NCBI GenBank assembly: GCA_022376925.1
Contig: JAIOJX010000001.1
Location: 37,046,170-37,110,169, forward strand
DNA length: 64,000 nt
DNA from: Tragulus kanchil
Lineage: Eukaryota; Chordata; Mammalia; Artiodactyla; Tragulidae
Reading direction: 5' to 3'
Every line of letters starts with the position of its first letter. The first letter of the stretch is position 1. Below the pieces are notes generated by a model, which saw only the letters and a list, made by a program, of their open reading frames with translations, did not search any database and was not told the DNA's origin. This document shows, one piece after another, positions 32,346 through 44,015 of the stretch. A program made the translations under genes and the position numbers.

Positions 32346-33329
32346 GAGTTAACAAACCTTCCCCAGTGCTATCTCATGCTTCTGGTGTGTTTGGGGGACT
32401 TAAAGAAAGGAGATTCTTGACATGCAGTACTCATTGTTGGTGGGAGGCTGGAAAATAGAGCAGCATATACATGGAGCCTTAAAAGGAACTTTTTGGTTCT
32501 TGCAAACAGGGTTCTGAGATGAGACAAGCTAGAGCTTGAAAGAATTTCTTGGAGGGAATGTAAATGGTTCACATGACATTTGGGACACATGTTTCTTATC
32601 TACCATCCCAGCTCTTGTTAAAGCAGACTTAACATGGGAAAGCAGGAAGAAAGTGAAGATCTCTGAATGGAGAGTGGATCCACTTGTTCTGTCAGACTTC
32701 TTTCAAATCTATGGTGAGACGAAGTTGAAGACAGACACAGTCTGGACCCTCAAGTTCTGTAGTCAAGTCAAGGAGACAGACAAGCAAGTAATTACATTAG
32801 AAGACAGTGGGTACATAACTATTAAGGGAGAGAATGCAGGGTGCTGAGGAAAGACAGAGGAGGGGTACCTAGGAGATTAGGGAGGATGTCTTGAAATAAC
32901 ACCTTAGCTGAGCTCTGAAGAATACCAAAGAGGTAGAGCAGAGCAAAAATGAGTGGGAAGGAAGAATATTCCAAAGTTTGAGAATAACATGTGTGTTCAG
33001 CCAGGAGGCAGAGAGAGAGGCAGGGAAATACCCCCATTATAATGTCACTGAGTATGACTGAAGGTCAGAGATGTGACTGGCATAGCGTGCAGGAATGAGA
33101 CCACAGAATTCTACTTGCACAGGCTGTGATGGGAAATGAGCTGGGATTCAAATAACTCTGCAATTTCTGTTTTCTACTGTGTATATAGCATCAGTATGAG
33201 GTATCTCAGGCTCAGAGGAACTGAAAGAAATGCAAGTTGCTGTCCCTGTCCTTGCAGCATTCAGTTTGTTTCAAGTACAGAGTCCAGATTTGAACAAACT
33301 TCAGAAGTCTTCAGAAGTCATACCCCATA
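32346..33329. other. Unassigned; possible old mammalian repeat at 32850-33120
   Basis: The 32850-33120 part ('cttagctgagctctgaagaa', 'tattccaaagtttgagaata') resembles an old pan-mammalian repeat, but I cannot name it. The frame at 32536-32847 shows no domain. Confidence 0.35.
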
Positions 33330-33530
33330 GGGAGGTATGGCTCAGATGGTACAGAGTCTGCCTGCAATGCAGGACACCTGGGTTCGATTCCTGGGTGGGG
33401 AAGATCCCCTGGGGAAGGAAATGGCAACCCACTCCAGCATTCTTGTCTGGAAAATCCCATGGACAGAGGAGCCTGGCGAGCTATAGTCCATGGGGTTGCC
33501 AAAGAGTTGGACACGACTGAGTGAAGTCTG
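33330..33530 (+). mobile_element. Bov-tA SINE
   Basis: Head 'ggtatggctcagatggtaca', B box 'ggttcgattcctgg', body 'cactccagcattcttgtctg' to 'agttggacacgactgagtga'. Confidence 0.94.
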
Positions 33531-33929
33531 AGTGAAGTTTATGGGGCATAGTGGCAGGGGTTTGGTGTGTCTGTGAGGCCTAGATATCCATGTAGTAGCT
33601 GGAGGCGCCTCAGTGAGCCCTAGGGGGTAAGGAAAGACTCAGGAAAGGAGGGAGTCTTACTCTTGAAACTCAGGCTCCTTCAGCTCCCTCACACTTTGGC
33701 CCCAGATCCATGTCTCCTTAGAGTTAATATCATACTTCCAGCAGTCAGCTAGTGTCCTTGTAACACTGTGAGGCAGACACCAACCTTTAGTAGCTGCTCC
33801 TAATGCTCTGAGCTTCAATATAATTGTCTATAAAATAAACACCAGTGAGAGCAGAGTTGGCTGCAGTCACTCTGACAGTTCTTCCAGAGAAAACCTTGCT
33901 CTCCAAGCACTTCGTACTGCCTACCTATG
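33531..33929. other. Unassigned non-coding DNA
   Basis: Nothing recognised. Confidence 0.4.
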
Positions 33930-34480
33930 GTGGCAGTTTGTCTTCAACACAATTAGCATTAATTTTGTTTTTCCATGTACAGTGTTACTCTTCCCCTATA
34001 CAGAGGTAGAGTTTATTCCTCAAGTTCCCTTAAATCTAGGCTGGCCTAATGATGGCTTCCACCAACTGAGTAAGTGTCATTTATGGAAGTGGAAGTGTCA
34101 TTTATGACAAGCTTAGCCTGTAAGAGAACTGACAGTATCTACTTCTTATGCTTGGAATGATCCTTCGGGTAACCTATCTGATATGCAGTGAGAAATCCAA
34201 CCTAAAGGGAAAGGCCACATGTAAGTGCTTTAGTCAACAGCCCCTACTAAGCTCCCAGTTGAAATCCAGAAATAACTGCCAGCCATGTAGTGAGCCATCT
34301 TGGATGTTCAGCCGAGTTGAGCCTTCAGGTGACTGTAGCCCTGGTTACCATCCGACAGTAACTACATGAGAGACATCAAACAAGAACTTTGCATCTGAAC
34401 CCACTAGAACCCTGGAACCATTAGAGATAGTAATGAATTGTTGTGGTCAACCACTAAATTATGGTATCATTTGGTAGCAT
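33930..34480 (+). repeat. MaLR-like LTR (tentative)
   Basis: The 3' end 'tgttgtggtcaaccactaaa' with 'ttatggtatcatttggtagc' matches the end typical of MLT1-type LTRs (ttgtttaagccactaaattt and gtggtaatttgttacagcag). The 5' part is too diverged to place. Confidence 0.5.
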
Positions 34481-34682
34481 AAATTTCAGTGCCTTGTTCT
34501 TGCATAAATCCAGGGCTGAGCAAGCTTTTTCTGCAAAAGGTCAAATAGTAAATGTTTTTGGCTTTGATGACTGTACATCTTGTCACAACTACTCAATTTT
34601 AGCAATGGTAATGAGAAAGCAGTCACAGACAAACGGATGCAGATATGTTCCAATAAAATAATATTTAAAAAGTCAGGGGAGG

Positions 34683-34994
34683 GGCTTCCCTGGTGGTCCA
34701 GTGGGTAAGGATACCACCTTGCAGTGCAAGGGGCGCCTGTTTGATCCCTGGCCTGGGAGGATCCCACGTGCCGCGGAGAGGCTGGACCGATGTGTCCAAT
34801 TACTGAGCCGGAGCTGTTGTGCGCATGCGCCCAGAGCTGGTGCTCTGCCACAAGAGAGGCCACTGCAATGGGAGGCCCACACGGGCCAAAGAACAAAGAT
34901 GGATGAAAACTAGATAAATGAAAGACTAATAGAAATGGCCCGCCTGCCCCCTTCCCTTCCCAACCTGGTCCCCCGGCAATAAAAAAAAAAAAAT
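34683..34994 (+). mobile_element. CHR-like SINE, unrecognised subfamily, with TSD
   Basis: Head 'ggcttccctggtggtccagt' with A and B boxes ('ggtaaggataccacc', 'gtttgatccctgg'). Body 'ggctggaccgatgtgtccaa', 'gagccggagctgttgtgcgc', 'aatgggaggcccacacgggc' and 'gaaagactaatagaaatggc', then a C-rich stretch and A tail. TSD tcaggggagg at 34673-34682 and 34995-35004. No protein is encoded. Frames in it on both strands are spurious. Confidence 0.93.
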
Positions 34995-35212
34995 TCAGGG
35001 GAGGAGACTGAGGCCTTTGCCATAGGTTCCAACCTTTGGGCTAATTGGATAAAACAGTCATCAGAGTATTAGACACTGATAACTAGGTAGGCCTTTCCAG
35101 CAACTTTAGGCTTTTAGCACAAGTTTTTCTGGAAACCCATGTTTCCCTAAATGGATTTTGTAAGACAGACATTAAGGGAGAGAAATGTACTGTTGACGAA
35201 TAAATTTCTTAA

Positions 35213-35410
35213 AGTGTTAGTCACTCAGTCCTGTTCGACTCTTTGTGACCCCATGGACTGTAGCCCACCAGGCTCCTCTGTCCATAGGATTTTCCAGGTG
35301 ATAATACTGGACTGGATTGCCATTTCCTTATCCAGGGGATCTTCCCAACCCAGAGAATCCGGATCTTCAGTATTGCATGCAGAGTCTTTACCATCTGAGC
35401 CATCAGGCTC
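35213..35410 (-). mobile_element. Bov-tA SINE, antisense
   Basis: 'agtcactcagtcctgttcga', 'catttccttatccaggggat' and the head complement 'gtctttaccatctgagccat'. Confidence 0.92.
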
Positions 35411-35990
35411 TGCATTAAATCTAGATAATGCAAGATTTTATTCTGTCAGATTCCTCAGAGCCTTTACATGCTTATCCCAAAGAAGCATACTATTTGAATT
35501 ACAGACCCAGTGCCAGGCTGCTGGGGGAAATTTTTTAAATGAGAGAATTTGAGGTGTCACTTCTTCTTCTGTGTAAAACCAGAGCTTCTGCTTTTGTCTC
35601 ATCTTCTCTCACTGCTCTTCTTCAGGCTCCCTTTCTCAATAAAACCCAGGACTCTACCAAGAATATGCTGCTTGTTATTGGCATTTACTCTCTTGCAGCC
35701 TTGGCTTCCCTCATACAGGATAACAATTCTCACAATAACTGTACCCCTAAGGCCTCAATCTAAATCAAAGGAGCATTCTTAGTGAAGTGAAGAGTTAGAC
35801 TAAAGGCTCTAAATATCAGTGTGCCTGCTGTGCTCATGGAACATCAAGGCCTTTGTGGCTGGAGCACAGTAAATGAGGGAGTGAATGGGGAATGCAGTTA
35901 AAGAGGTGACCAGGAGCTGGAACTCATAGAACACTACAGAATATTATGAGGACTTTTATCTACAGTTCTGAATGAAACAGGGGATCATCA
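35411..35990. other. Unassigned non-coding DNA
   Basis: Nothing recognised. Frames at 35539-35782 are short and without domains. Confidence 0.4.
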
Positions 35991-36224
35991 AGAAGCTTTT
36001 GCAGCAGAAAAGAGATATGATCTAACTTAGGACTTACTTTGCACCAAAATATGGAACCTCAAAGTAAATGAAACAAAAATGGTCAGAGCTGAAAAAAGAA
36101 ATAGACAAATTCTTAATTAGACTTCCCAACAAGTGGTACAATTATTAGATAGAAAACCATCAAGGAAACAAAAGATCTGAAAAACACAATCAAACCAGCC
36201 GGTTCTATTAGTAATTGACATGAG

Positions 36225-36362
36225 ATTATTGGATGGCATCACCAACTCAATGGACATGAGTTCAAGTGAACTTCAGGAGATAGTGAAGGAAAGGGAAGCC
36301 TGGCGTGCTATAGTTCATGGGATCGCAAAGAGTTGGACACAACTTAGCAGCTGAACAACAAT
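36225..36362 (+). mobile_element. BovB 3'-end fragment
   Basis: 'ttggatggcatcaccaactc', 'aatggacatgagttcaagtg' and 'gggaagcctggcgtgctata', ending in the Bov-A-like 'cgcaaagagttggacacaac', are the 3' end of BovB, plus strand. It is inserted between L1 ORF2 segments. Confidence 0.9.
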
Positions 36363-37112
36363 ATAGAACCCTTTACCCAGCAATAGTAGAATACACATTC
36401 TCTTCAGAAGCCTATGGAACACTGGCCAAGATAGATCATACCCTGATAGATAAAACAAGCATCAACAAATTTAAGAGAATGGAATAATACAGAGAGGTAT
36501 TCCCTAAACCATAATATAACAAACGCAGAACTCAATAATCCAAATATAGCAAATAAATACCCAAACACTTGGAAAATAAACAACACTTTTATAAATAATC
36601 CATGAGTCAAAGAGGAAATCTAAAGGCAAATCAGAACTACCTTGAATTGAGTGTAAATGAAAAAATTTCACATAAAAATTATGGTAGGTAGCTAAAGAAG
36701 TGCTGAGAAAGAAGTGTCTAACACTAAATGCTTACATTAGAAATAAGGAAATGTCTTAAATCAATAGTCTTAACTTTTTACTTCAAGAAACTAGAAAGAT
36801 AAATACATAGCAAGAAGAAAGTAAATAATAAATACAAGAAGAGAAATCAATGAAATTGAAAATAAGAAAACAATACAGAAAATCAATGAAACAAAAAGCT
36901 ATTTCTTTGAAAAGACCAATAAAATTGACAAACAAGACTGAGAAAGAAAAGGTGCAAATTACCAATATTCAGAATAAAACAGGGAACATTATTACAGTTC
37001 CTGCAAATATCAAAAGAAATTAAGGGAATACTATAAAGAATTATACATATATGACAATGTAGATAAAACAGATCAATGCCTCAAAAAATACAAACTATCA
37101 AAACCAAGTTGA

Positions 37113-37410
37113 GGGGCTTCCCTGGTGGTCCAGTGGGTAAGGACACTGCCTTGCAGTGCAAGGGGCGCTAGTTTGATCCCTGGCTTGGGAAGATCCCATG
37201 TGCCATGGAGCGGCTGGACCGATGTGTCCAATTACCCAGCCAGGGCTCTGGAGCGCATGTGCCCAGAGCCGGTGCTCTGCAGTGAGAGAGGCCACTGCAA
37301 TGGGAGGCCCACACGGGCCAAAGAACAAAGATGGAAATAAATGAAAGACCAATAGAAGTGGCCAAAAAAAAAAAAGAGAGAAAAACTTAAAATAAAAATA
37401 ATAATAAAAA
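37113..37410 (+). mobile_element. CHR-like SINE, unrecognised subfamily, with TSD
   Basis: Same subfamily as 34683-34994: 'ggctggaccgatgtgtccaa', 'ccagggctctggagcgcatg' and 'aatgggaggcccacacgggc'. It lacks the C-rich stretch and ends in an (A)n plus (aataa)n tail. TSD aaaccaagttga at 37101-37112 and 37411-37422. It lies in the old L1. Confidence 0.93.
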
Positions 37411-37623
37411 AAACCAAGTTGAAATATGCAATTCAAATATACAACCATCAAACTGAATCCATAACTTAAAACCTCCTCCTCATAAAAAGATAATTCTCCT
37501 CGTAAACATTTAAAGAAGAATTTCACAATTTCTTCCCCCAAAATAGGAGGAATTCTTCCAGCTCATTTTATGAAGCCAGTATTACCCTGATATCAAAAAA
37601 CAGACAAAAACAGTACCAAAATA

Positions 37624-37662
37624 CAAAGAAAGAAAGAGAGAGAGAGAAAGAAAAAGAAAGAA
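37624..37662 (+). repeat. (GAAA)n/(GA)n microsatellite
   Basis: A purine-only run of gaaa and gaga units interrupting old L1 sequence. Confidence 0.85.
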
Positions 37663-37954
37663 CAATATCTATGATGAGCCTTGATATAAAAGTCTTGTAC
37701 ATAATATTAGCAACCTGAATCTAGAAATGAATAAAAGTATTATACACCAATAACAAGTGAGATTTATTCCTGGCATGTGAGGCTGGTTCAATATCTGAAA
37801 ATCAAATAATATAACTCACCATGTCAATAGGCTAAAGAAGAAAAGGCATATGATTATATAAGTTAATGCCTAAAAAGCACTTGACAAAATCTTACACCCA
37901 TTCATGGCAATAAAAAAAAAAGCCTCTTAGAAAAATAGAAATATGTAAAGAGCA

Positions 37955-38196
37955 ATTAACCTACAGACCATTTGGTGCAGAGTTGATGCATTTACTATGC
38001 CTGCTCTTCTAATGGTAGTCTTCTGTATACCACGTTGAGAGGGTACTGAGAGTCCGGACACTTATGCAAGGGTCCGAAGCTAGAGTTAGTCCGAGCATTT
38101 CCATAGAAGCTGACTTTGATTTGGGGCCAAGATTGAGTTGAGAGGCAGCCGCCATGCTAAGGGGGGTATATCTCATAATGTGATATGAACATACAC
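37955..38196 (-). other. Unidentified 242-bp insertion in old L1
   Basis: L1 sequence is interrupted between two copies of taaagagca (37946-37954 and 38197-38205), which look like a target-site duplication. The insert is GC-richer than its surroundings and matches no repeat I recognise. On the minus strand an ATG at 38155-38153 opens a 48-codon frame beginning MAAASQLNLGPKSKS and ending at 38009. The context before the ATG is CTTAGC. No poly(A) or poly(T) tail borders it. It could be a retrocopied fragment of a cellular transcript, but the origin is unknown. Confidence 0.6.
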
Positions 38197-39655
38197 TAAA
38201 GAGCATTTTCAAAAAACCTACAGCTAACTATCCTTAGTGATGAAAGATTAAATGCTTTCCTCTAAAGTCAAAAACAGGGAAAGGATATGTACTCTCACAC
38301 TCTTATCCAACATAATACGGGAAGTTGTAGCCACTGCCATTAAGGCAAGCAAAAGCAATAAAAGGCCTACAGATTAGGAAGAAAGAAACAAAACTATCCC
38401 TATTTGCAGATGACACAATGATCTCAGAAGGAAATCCAAGGGAATCTATTTTTAAAACTCCTGGAACTAACAGGTAGTTCAGCAAAGTCATGGATACAAG
38501 ATCAACACACAATCAATTGCACTTCTATACACTAAAAATGAACATGCAGAAACTGAAAGTAGAAGCACAATATCATTGGCAGGCACTCCAAGGAAATGAA
38601 ATACTTTCATTTGCACTTAACAAAATTTGTACAGGATCTGTATGTTGAAAATAACAAAATGGCACATTTTAAGAAACTAACTTTTAAAAGACCTAAATAA
38701 ATGGAGGGACATACTGTACTCATGGATTAAAGACCACTATAGTGAAAATGTCAGTTCTACCCAAAATGATTTATAGGTTTAATATAATTCTTACACAAAT
38801 CCATGCAAAGTTTTATGTAGACTTAGAAAGCTTATTCTAAAATTTATGTGGGGAGGTATAAGGCCTAGAATAGCTAAAACAATCTTGACAAAGAAAAGCA
38901 AAGTGGGAAGAATCAATCTATTCAACATTACAGCTATATCAATTAAGACTATGTGGCATTACCAGAGGATAGGCGTCTAGATCAATGGAACTGAATAGAG
39001 AACTCAGAAATAGATCCACTTGATTTTATATGCCCAACTGATTTTTGATAAAATGTTTAAAATGTTTCCATGGAGAAAGGATAAACTTTTCAACAAATGA
39101 CACAGAAGCCACTGGCCATTCATAGGCCAAAACAAAGAATCTTCAATACTGTAGTATATAGATACAATAGAATATTATTCAGCCATAAAAAGGAATGCAT
39201 TTGAGTCAGTTCTAATGAGGTGGATGAACCTAGAGCCTTTTATACAAAGTGAAGTCAGAAATAAAAAGATAAATATCATATACTAATATGTATATATGGA
39301 ATCTAGAAAGATGTTGCTGATGAATTTATTTCAGGATAGCAATGGAGAAACAGACACAGAGAACAGACTTATGGACCTGGTGGAGGTTTGGAAGGAGAGG
39401 ATGAGATGTATGGAGAAAGTAACATGGAAACTTACATTACCATGTGTTAAAAAATAGCCAATAGGAATTTGCTGTATCACTCAGGGAACCCAAAAAGGGA
39501 CTCTGTAATGACCTGGAGGGGTGGGATGGGGAGGGAAATGGGAGGGAAGTTCAAGAGGGAGGGGACATATGTATACCTAAGACTGATACAAGTTGATGTT
39601 TGGAAAAAAAATAACAAAATTTTGTAAAGCAATTACTCTTCAATTAAAAAAATTT

Positions 39656-40149
39656 TTTTAAAAAACCTCACAGCTTACCAGAAGAAAAGCAAAGGTCATA
39701 ATTACACCAACTACAAGGCTCTTGGTATTGGAGTCTTCAAGGAAAACACAATATACGCAAGCACAAATGGAACAATGCCTTACTTACCTAAAGAAGTAAG
39801 AGCAAGACCAGCTCCAGTTGTGGCTATTGGTCCCTCCCAGCAACCACAGCAGGGAAATTGGCCTATATACATCCCTCATGCCCCTTCAGGGGACAGATAA
39901 AGCAATGGGGTTGTCCAAGTGCCATATGACCCATATACTTAAGAAGAAAAAGGGAGTCACATTGAGTCTGAAACAGGGAAAGATATTCCCACACAAGGCA
40001 AAAAGAGTGGCACAGGCTGTGAGGGTTTCTTGTCCTTTGGTTACAAAGTGTTCTAGGTTCAAGGCTCTGCGCGGGCAAGCCTGGGGAGGGGAGACAGGTC
40101 ATGTGGTGACTGCTTTTTCAACAACATGGCTAAAATGTAAAACATAGAA
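39656..40149. other. Unassigned non-coding DNA
   Basis: The 109-codon frame at 39818-40147 has no recognisable domain. It could be part of an old retroposed sequence, but I see no supporting feature. Confidence 0.4.
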
Positions 40150-40690
40150 CTATAAAACTTACTATAAAAAGTAAGAGAAAATTTTCAGGGTCTAGGGCTA
40201 GGCAAAGATTTATTACACCTGATAACGAAAATGTAATCTATAAAAGAAAAAACTGATAGATAAGACTTCATCAAAATAGACAATGTCTGCTCTACACAGG
40301 ACTCTGTTCAGAGGAAGAATCATCAAGCTGTAAGGTGGGAGAAAATATCTGCAAACTATATATTCGTCAAAGGACAAGTATTGTGAGTCTATAAATAACT
40401 CTCAAAATTCAACAGTTAAAAAATCTAGACAACAGGCAAAATACTTGAACAGAGATTTCACTGGGAAAGAGTCATAGGTGGTAAGTAAGTATATGAAGAA
40501 ATAATATCATTAACCATTAAAGAAATGCAACATAAATTACAGTGAAATAACACTATACACCTATCAGAAGAAATAAAAATAGTGACATCACCAAATTCTG
40601 GCAAGGATACAAGGAAATTGGGTGACTCACACACTACTGGTAGGGATTTAAAATGGTAAACCATTTTAGTAATTCCTCAACATGGCAGAG
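40150..40690 (+). mobile_element. Old L1 (L1ME-like) ORF2 3' region
   Basis: 'agacttcatcaaaatagaca', 'atctgcaaactatatattcg', 'aaagaaatgcaacataaatt' and 'gacatcaccaaattctggca' follow the order of the ORF2 end of old L1s, strongly diverged. It appears to continue at 41575-42137. Confidence 0.75.
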
Positions 40691-41085
40691 TTCCCAAGTG
40701 ATCCTATGTTATATAAATGAGCCAAAGACGGCCTTAGTAAACTGGCCCTATGTTGTTTATTTCTTCAAAGCAGGCCAGCACTCATTTGATCAAAAGTTGA
40801 TCAGCATCAAGCTCCAATTTTTATACAACCAGATTTTTAGTCATTTAGAGTCCACCTGCTTTGCATATCCTGCAAAACTATACTCAACATCTGTTAGTCA
40901 CAGATTAGATAAAAGCCCCCAAACCACTGTTGTTCATAAGAGTCCTTTGACCCAGAGGGTCCCTACCATACTGCTGAGCGATATCACCTAGACATGAAAT
41001 CTCTAGCTCTGATCTTCATCTTCCCTTGAAGTCCCCTTGCCATCCACCACTCAATAAAATAAAAGGGGTAAATTTGAACCCAGAG
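40691..41085. other. Unassigned; LTR-like possibility
   Basis: Lies between two parts of an old L1, so it is probably an insertion. It ends 'ccactcaataaaataaaagg', which could be an LTR polyadenylation region, but I cannot name a family. Confidence 0.35.
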
Positions 41086-41574
41086 ACAGGTGTTCACAGA
41101 AACAAGATGATGTAAATATGGCCAGGTGAGGACAGGTGGATGAGACTGATGCAGCTACACACCAAAGACTAATGGCCACCACCAGGAGTAGGAGACAGTG
41201 AAAGGTTCTACCAAGGCAGACTCTCGTAGGAGCACGGCCCTGCCAACACCTTAATTTTTAACATCTGGCCTCCAGAACTGAGTCAGTAAATTGTTGTTGT
41301 CTGTTTATTTTTTTTAATTTATTTTTCATCTGTCTTTTTTTCTTGGTATGTGTGGGCCTCCCATTGCAGTGGTATCTCACATTGTAGAGCACTGGCTCTG
41401 GCTGCATGGGGTGCAGCTGTTCTGTGGCACGTGGGATCTTCCCAGGTCAGAGATAGAGCTGGTGCGTCTTGCACTGCAAGGCGGACTTTTTAACCACTGG
41501 ATCACCAGGGAAGCCCAATTGTTGTTTTAAGCCACACAGTTTGTGATACTTTGCTGAAGACCTAGCCAACTAAT
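41086..41574 (+). repeat. MaLR (MLT1-like) LTR split by a SINE
   Basis: 'gagcacggccctgccaacac', 'catctggcctccagaactga' and 'gtcagtaaattgttgttg', then after the SINE 'ttttaagccacacagtttgt' and 'ctagccaactaatac'. This is the usual 3' part of MLT1-type LTRs. Confidence 0.75.
41299..41516 (-). mobile_element. Older CHR-like SINE inserted in MaLR LTR
   Basis: 'tgtgggcctcccattgcagt', 'gtgggatcttcccaggtcag' and the head complement 'ggatcaccagggaagccc'. TSD aattgttgtt at 41289-41298 and 41517-41526. It is more diverged than the six young-looking copies and lacks the 'gtgtccaattac' block. Confidence 0.88.
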
Positions 41575-42137
41575 ACTCTATGGAATATCACTTAGTAATA
41601 AAAGGAATGGGCTATTGATTAACACAACAACCTGGAGAATTATATTGAGTCAAAAACAACAAAAAGCCAGTCCCAAAAGGTCACATGTTGTATAATTCTC
41701 TTTATATATCATTTTTAAAAGAATAAGATTTTAGAGATTAAGGGCTAGCTGATGGTTTCCAGGGTTCAAGGACTGGGGAGTAGCATGGGATGGCCATGGG
41801 TGTGGCTATAAAAGGGCAACACAAAGAATCTTTGTGGAAATGTTCTGTATCTTGACTGTGGTGGCAGGTACATGAACCTGCATAAGTAATAACATTGTAT
41901 AGGACTTAATACACACACACACACACACACACACACAAATAAGTACAAGCAAAACTAGGAAAACCAGAATAAAATCAGTGAATTACATGCCAGTGTCCTG
42001 GTTGTGATATTACACTGTAGATCTGCAAAATGTTACCAGTTGGGGAACTTAAAAAAGTGTCAGTGGGTCTCTGTGAATTATTTCTTCTAACTGCATGTGA
42101 ACCTACAATCATCTCAATAAAAATTTTCAGTTAAAAG
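41575..42137 (+). mobile_element. Old L1 (L1ME-like) 3' end
   Basis: 'atggaatatcacttagtaat', 'ggttcaaggactggggagta', 'ggaaatgttctgtatcttga' and 'atctcaataaaaattttcag' follow the 3' UTR of old L1s. A CA microsatellite (41911-41937) sits inside. Confidence 0.75.
41911..41937. repeat. (AC)n microsatellite
   Basis: About 13 AC units, uninterrupted. Confidence 0.97.
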
Positions 42138-44015
42138 AAAATATCACCTGGTTGTTAAGAACAGACTTGAAATGAGAGGAGTGACAGATGGGAGAACACT
42201 CAGGAAACTTTTGAAGAAATCCAGGAGAGAAATGGATGTTGGCTTCAACTAGGAGTGTAGCGGTAGGGCAGAAGCAGTAGGAATAACATTCATTGGATTC
42301 CAGATATATAGTATTTTGAAGGTAGAACTAAGAGAATTTGCTGACAGATGCATGTATGATGTGAGAGAGGAGTGTCAAGGATGACTTCAAGGTTGTAAGA
42401 TGGAGAAGGCTGTAGGTGGAGAGGGTTTGGGAGTCGAGTTGGGAGAAGGGATTAAGATGGTAAAGCTAGGGGATGACATATCATCAGGCAAACAATTGTA
42501 GATAGGGAAAAGGAAAAACTAAGAACTGAGACTTCAAAGAAGGTTCTAAAAGCAGAGAATCTTCTCAAAAAGTTTAGATTATCCAGCTGTGAAAGTATGA
42601 ATATCCAAGTGTGTGGATTCACAGACTAGATGCAATAAGGAATCTGCAGACCACAAACTGGAGATTATTGAGCATGGGTTTCATGATTTGAGTTTCTGTG
42701 TCCCCCAAGAAACCCAGGAGTAAAGTACCCTCCCTCCCCTATACCTACTCCTCCAAAAAAAAAAAAAAACCCTCAAATGAGACAAAACAGAAAACAGCAG
42801 GGTCCACAATGGCCGATTTCAAAGTCTGCAAAGAAATACCTGAGTGGGCAGAGATTCACTGTGTAAATACTGGGAAGAACTACTGTACTTCATTTTGCCA
42901 CCTGATCTATCTTTCCACTGGGAGCCTGGTTGTTTCCCTCAGATCCAGCCTCAACCTTATGGTTGATATGGACTCCAGAAGACATGCAATCCTGGTTGTC
43001 ACCCTCCTCATCATATTTCTCACCCCATCTGTTGGCTGGTTCTTAATTCTCTGCCCTGCTATTAGAATTTCCCTCTGGGAACCCAATTAGGGTGTGCTCA
43101 CCAAGCAAAACTAATGTGCCCTCTGTAGGAAGTATATACAGCAGTGTTCAATACATTGATTTGCGGAGACTTGAAATGGCAGTGTTTCCATAATGCGTGT
43201 CACTCTTGGATAGAACCAGAAGGGAAGTAGAAATAAGAGAAGAAGGGAAAGAGAATGGGGACACTTTGGGACACAGCTGCCATGTACTTCTTCTCTGCCA
43301 TGCCTAGAAAAGCAATGAAGGCTGGAGGCAAATGCTCAGTTTGCTTGGCCCCCAGTGAGGCCACAATATCTCTAAGCCAATTAGTTACATAGAAGGTGGT
43401 AAGGCTGCTCAGTCTGGGGAAGCAAAGCATGTAAGGAGTTAGAGAAGAGACAGGAGCTATTTTCAGTTTTAAGGAACATGGCTGTCACTGTTGATGACAT
43501 GGGAATGAGGGAGAAAGCTGGTTTTCTGCACTGTGGCTTCAAAGCTCAGACCTAGTAATGTAGCAGGGTGTGAGAGGCAGAGGAAATGGGCTTAGCTGGG
43601 GACAAAACTTTCTACAGCCAGAGCCCATCAACCTACCTTTCCATCTCTGGTACAGGTGGCTGGTGTCTTGTAGAAGGGCTCTGGCTATCTAATATTTGAA
43701 TAAGCTCCCCGATATGATGTTGATCTGAAGCCTATCCACACAGTAGCCTTTGAAAATCCCTGAGCCAGTGATCCTATAAGGCCCTTTCCAACTCCAAGCC
43801 AGGATTCTAGTCTCCAGCCCCAGTGCCAGCCAATGCAGCCTAGAGAAAAGTGGGTCCAGGAAGAAGTGCTTTGCAGAGCTAAGAAAAGGAGACAAATGTC
43901 TCCAAGAAAAAGACTTTCAAGAGGCTCCAGCTCTCCTGGTAAGGGAAGGTACAGTTGCAGGAGCACTGTGCCAGGAGTCACACACTCCTCCTGCTTTTGG
44001 TGAGTACACTTTAAG
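42138..44015. other. Unassigned non-coding DNA
   Basis: The 42150-42480 part resembles an unnamed old mammalian repeat ('gtgtcaaggatgacttcaag'). A 130-codon frame at 42698-43090 has a Lys-rich start from an A-run and a hydrophobic C-terminal half, but no domain, splice or promoter context that would make it a gene. Confidence 0.35.

Larger units (their letters stand above)
36000..39655 (+). mobile_element. Old L1 LINE with three later insertions
   Basis: ORF2-related sequence in order: endonuclease region (36363-36720, 'atggaacactggccaagata'), linker (to 37100), RT (37423-37945, 'ttatgaagccagtattaccc'), RT/thumb (38206-38900, 'tatttgcagatgacacaatg'), then the 3' region and UTR ending at about 39655 ('gacctggaggggtgggatgg' and an A-rich tail). 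It is disrupted by a BovB fragment, a CHR-like SINE and a 242-bp unidentified insert. Many stops; no coding function. Confidence 0.85.

Noticed and set aside
34683..34760. tRNA genes suggested by A and B boxes
   Set aside because: These are SINE heads without a full cloverleaf and are followed by SINE bodies and tails.
37955..38196. Nuclear mitochondrial insertion
   Set aside because: I could not relate it to any mitochondrial gene or tRNA; TSD flanking also argues for retroposition.
40691..41085. Named LTR family
   Set aside because: Only an AATAAA-like end and the insertion context support it; not enough to assign.
42698..43090. 130-codon open frame with a hydrophobic segment
   Set aside because: Begins in a Lys run from a poly(A) tract. 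No homology I recognise, no splice or promoter context, length within chance.
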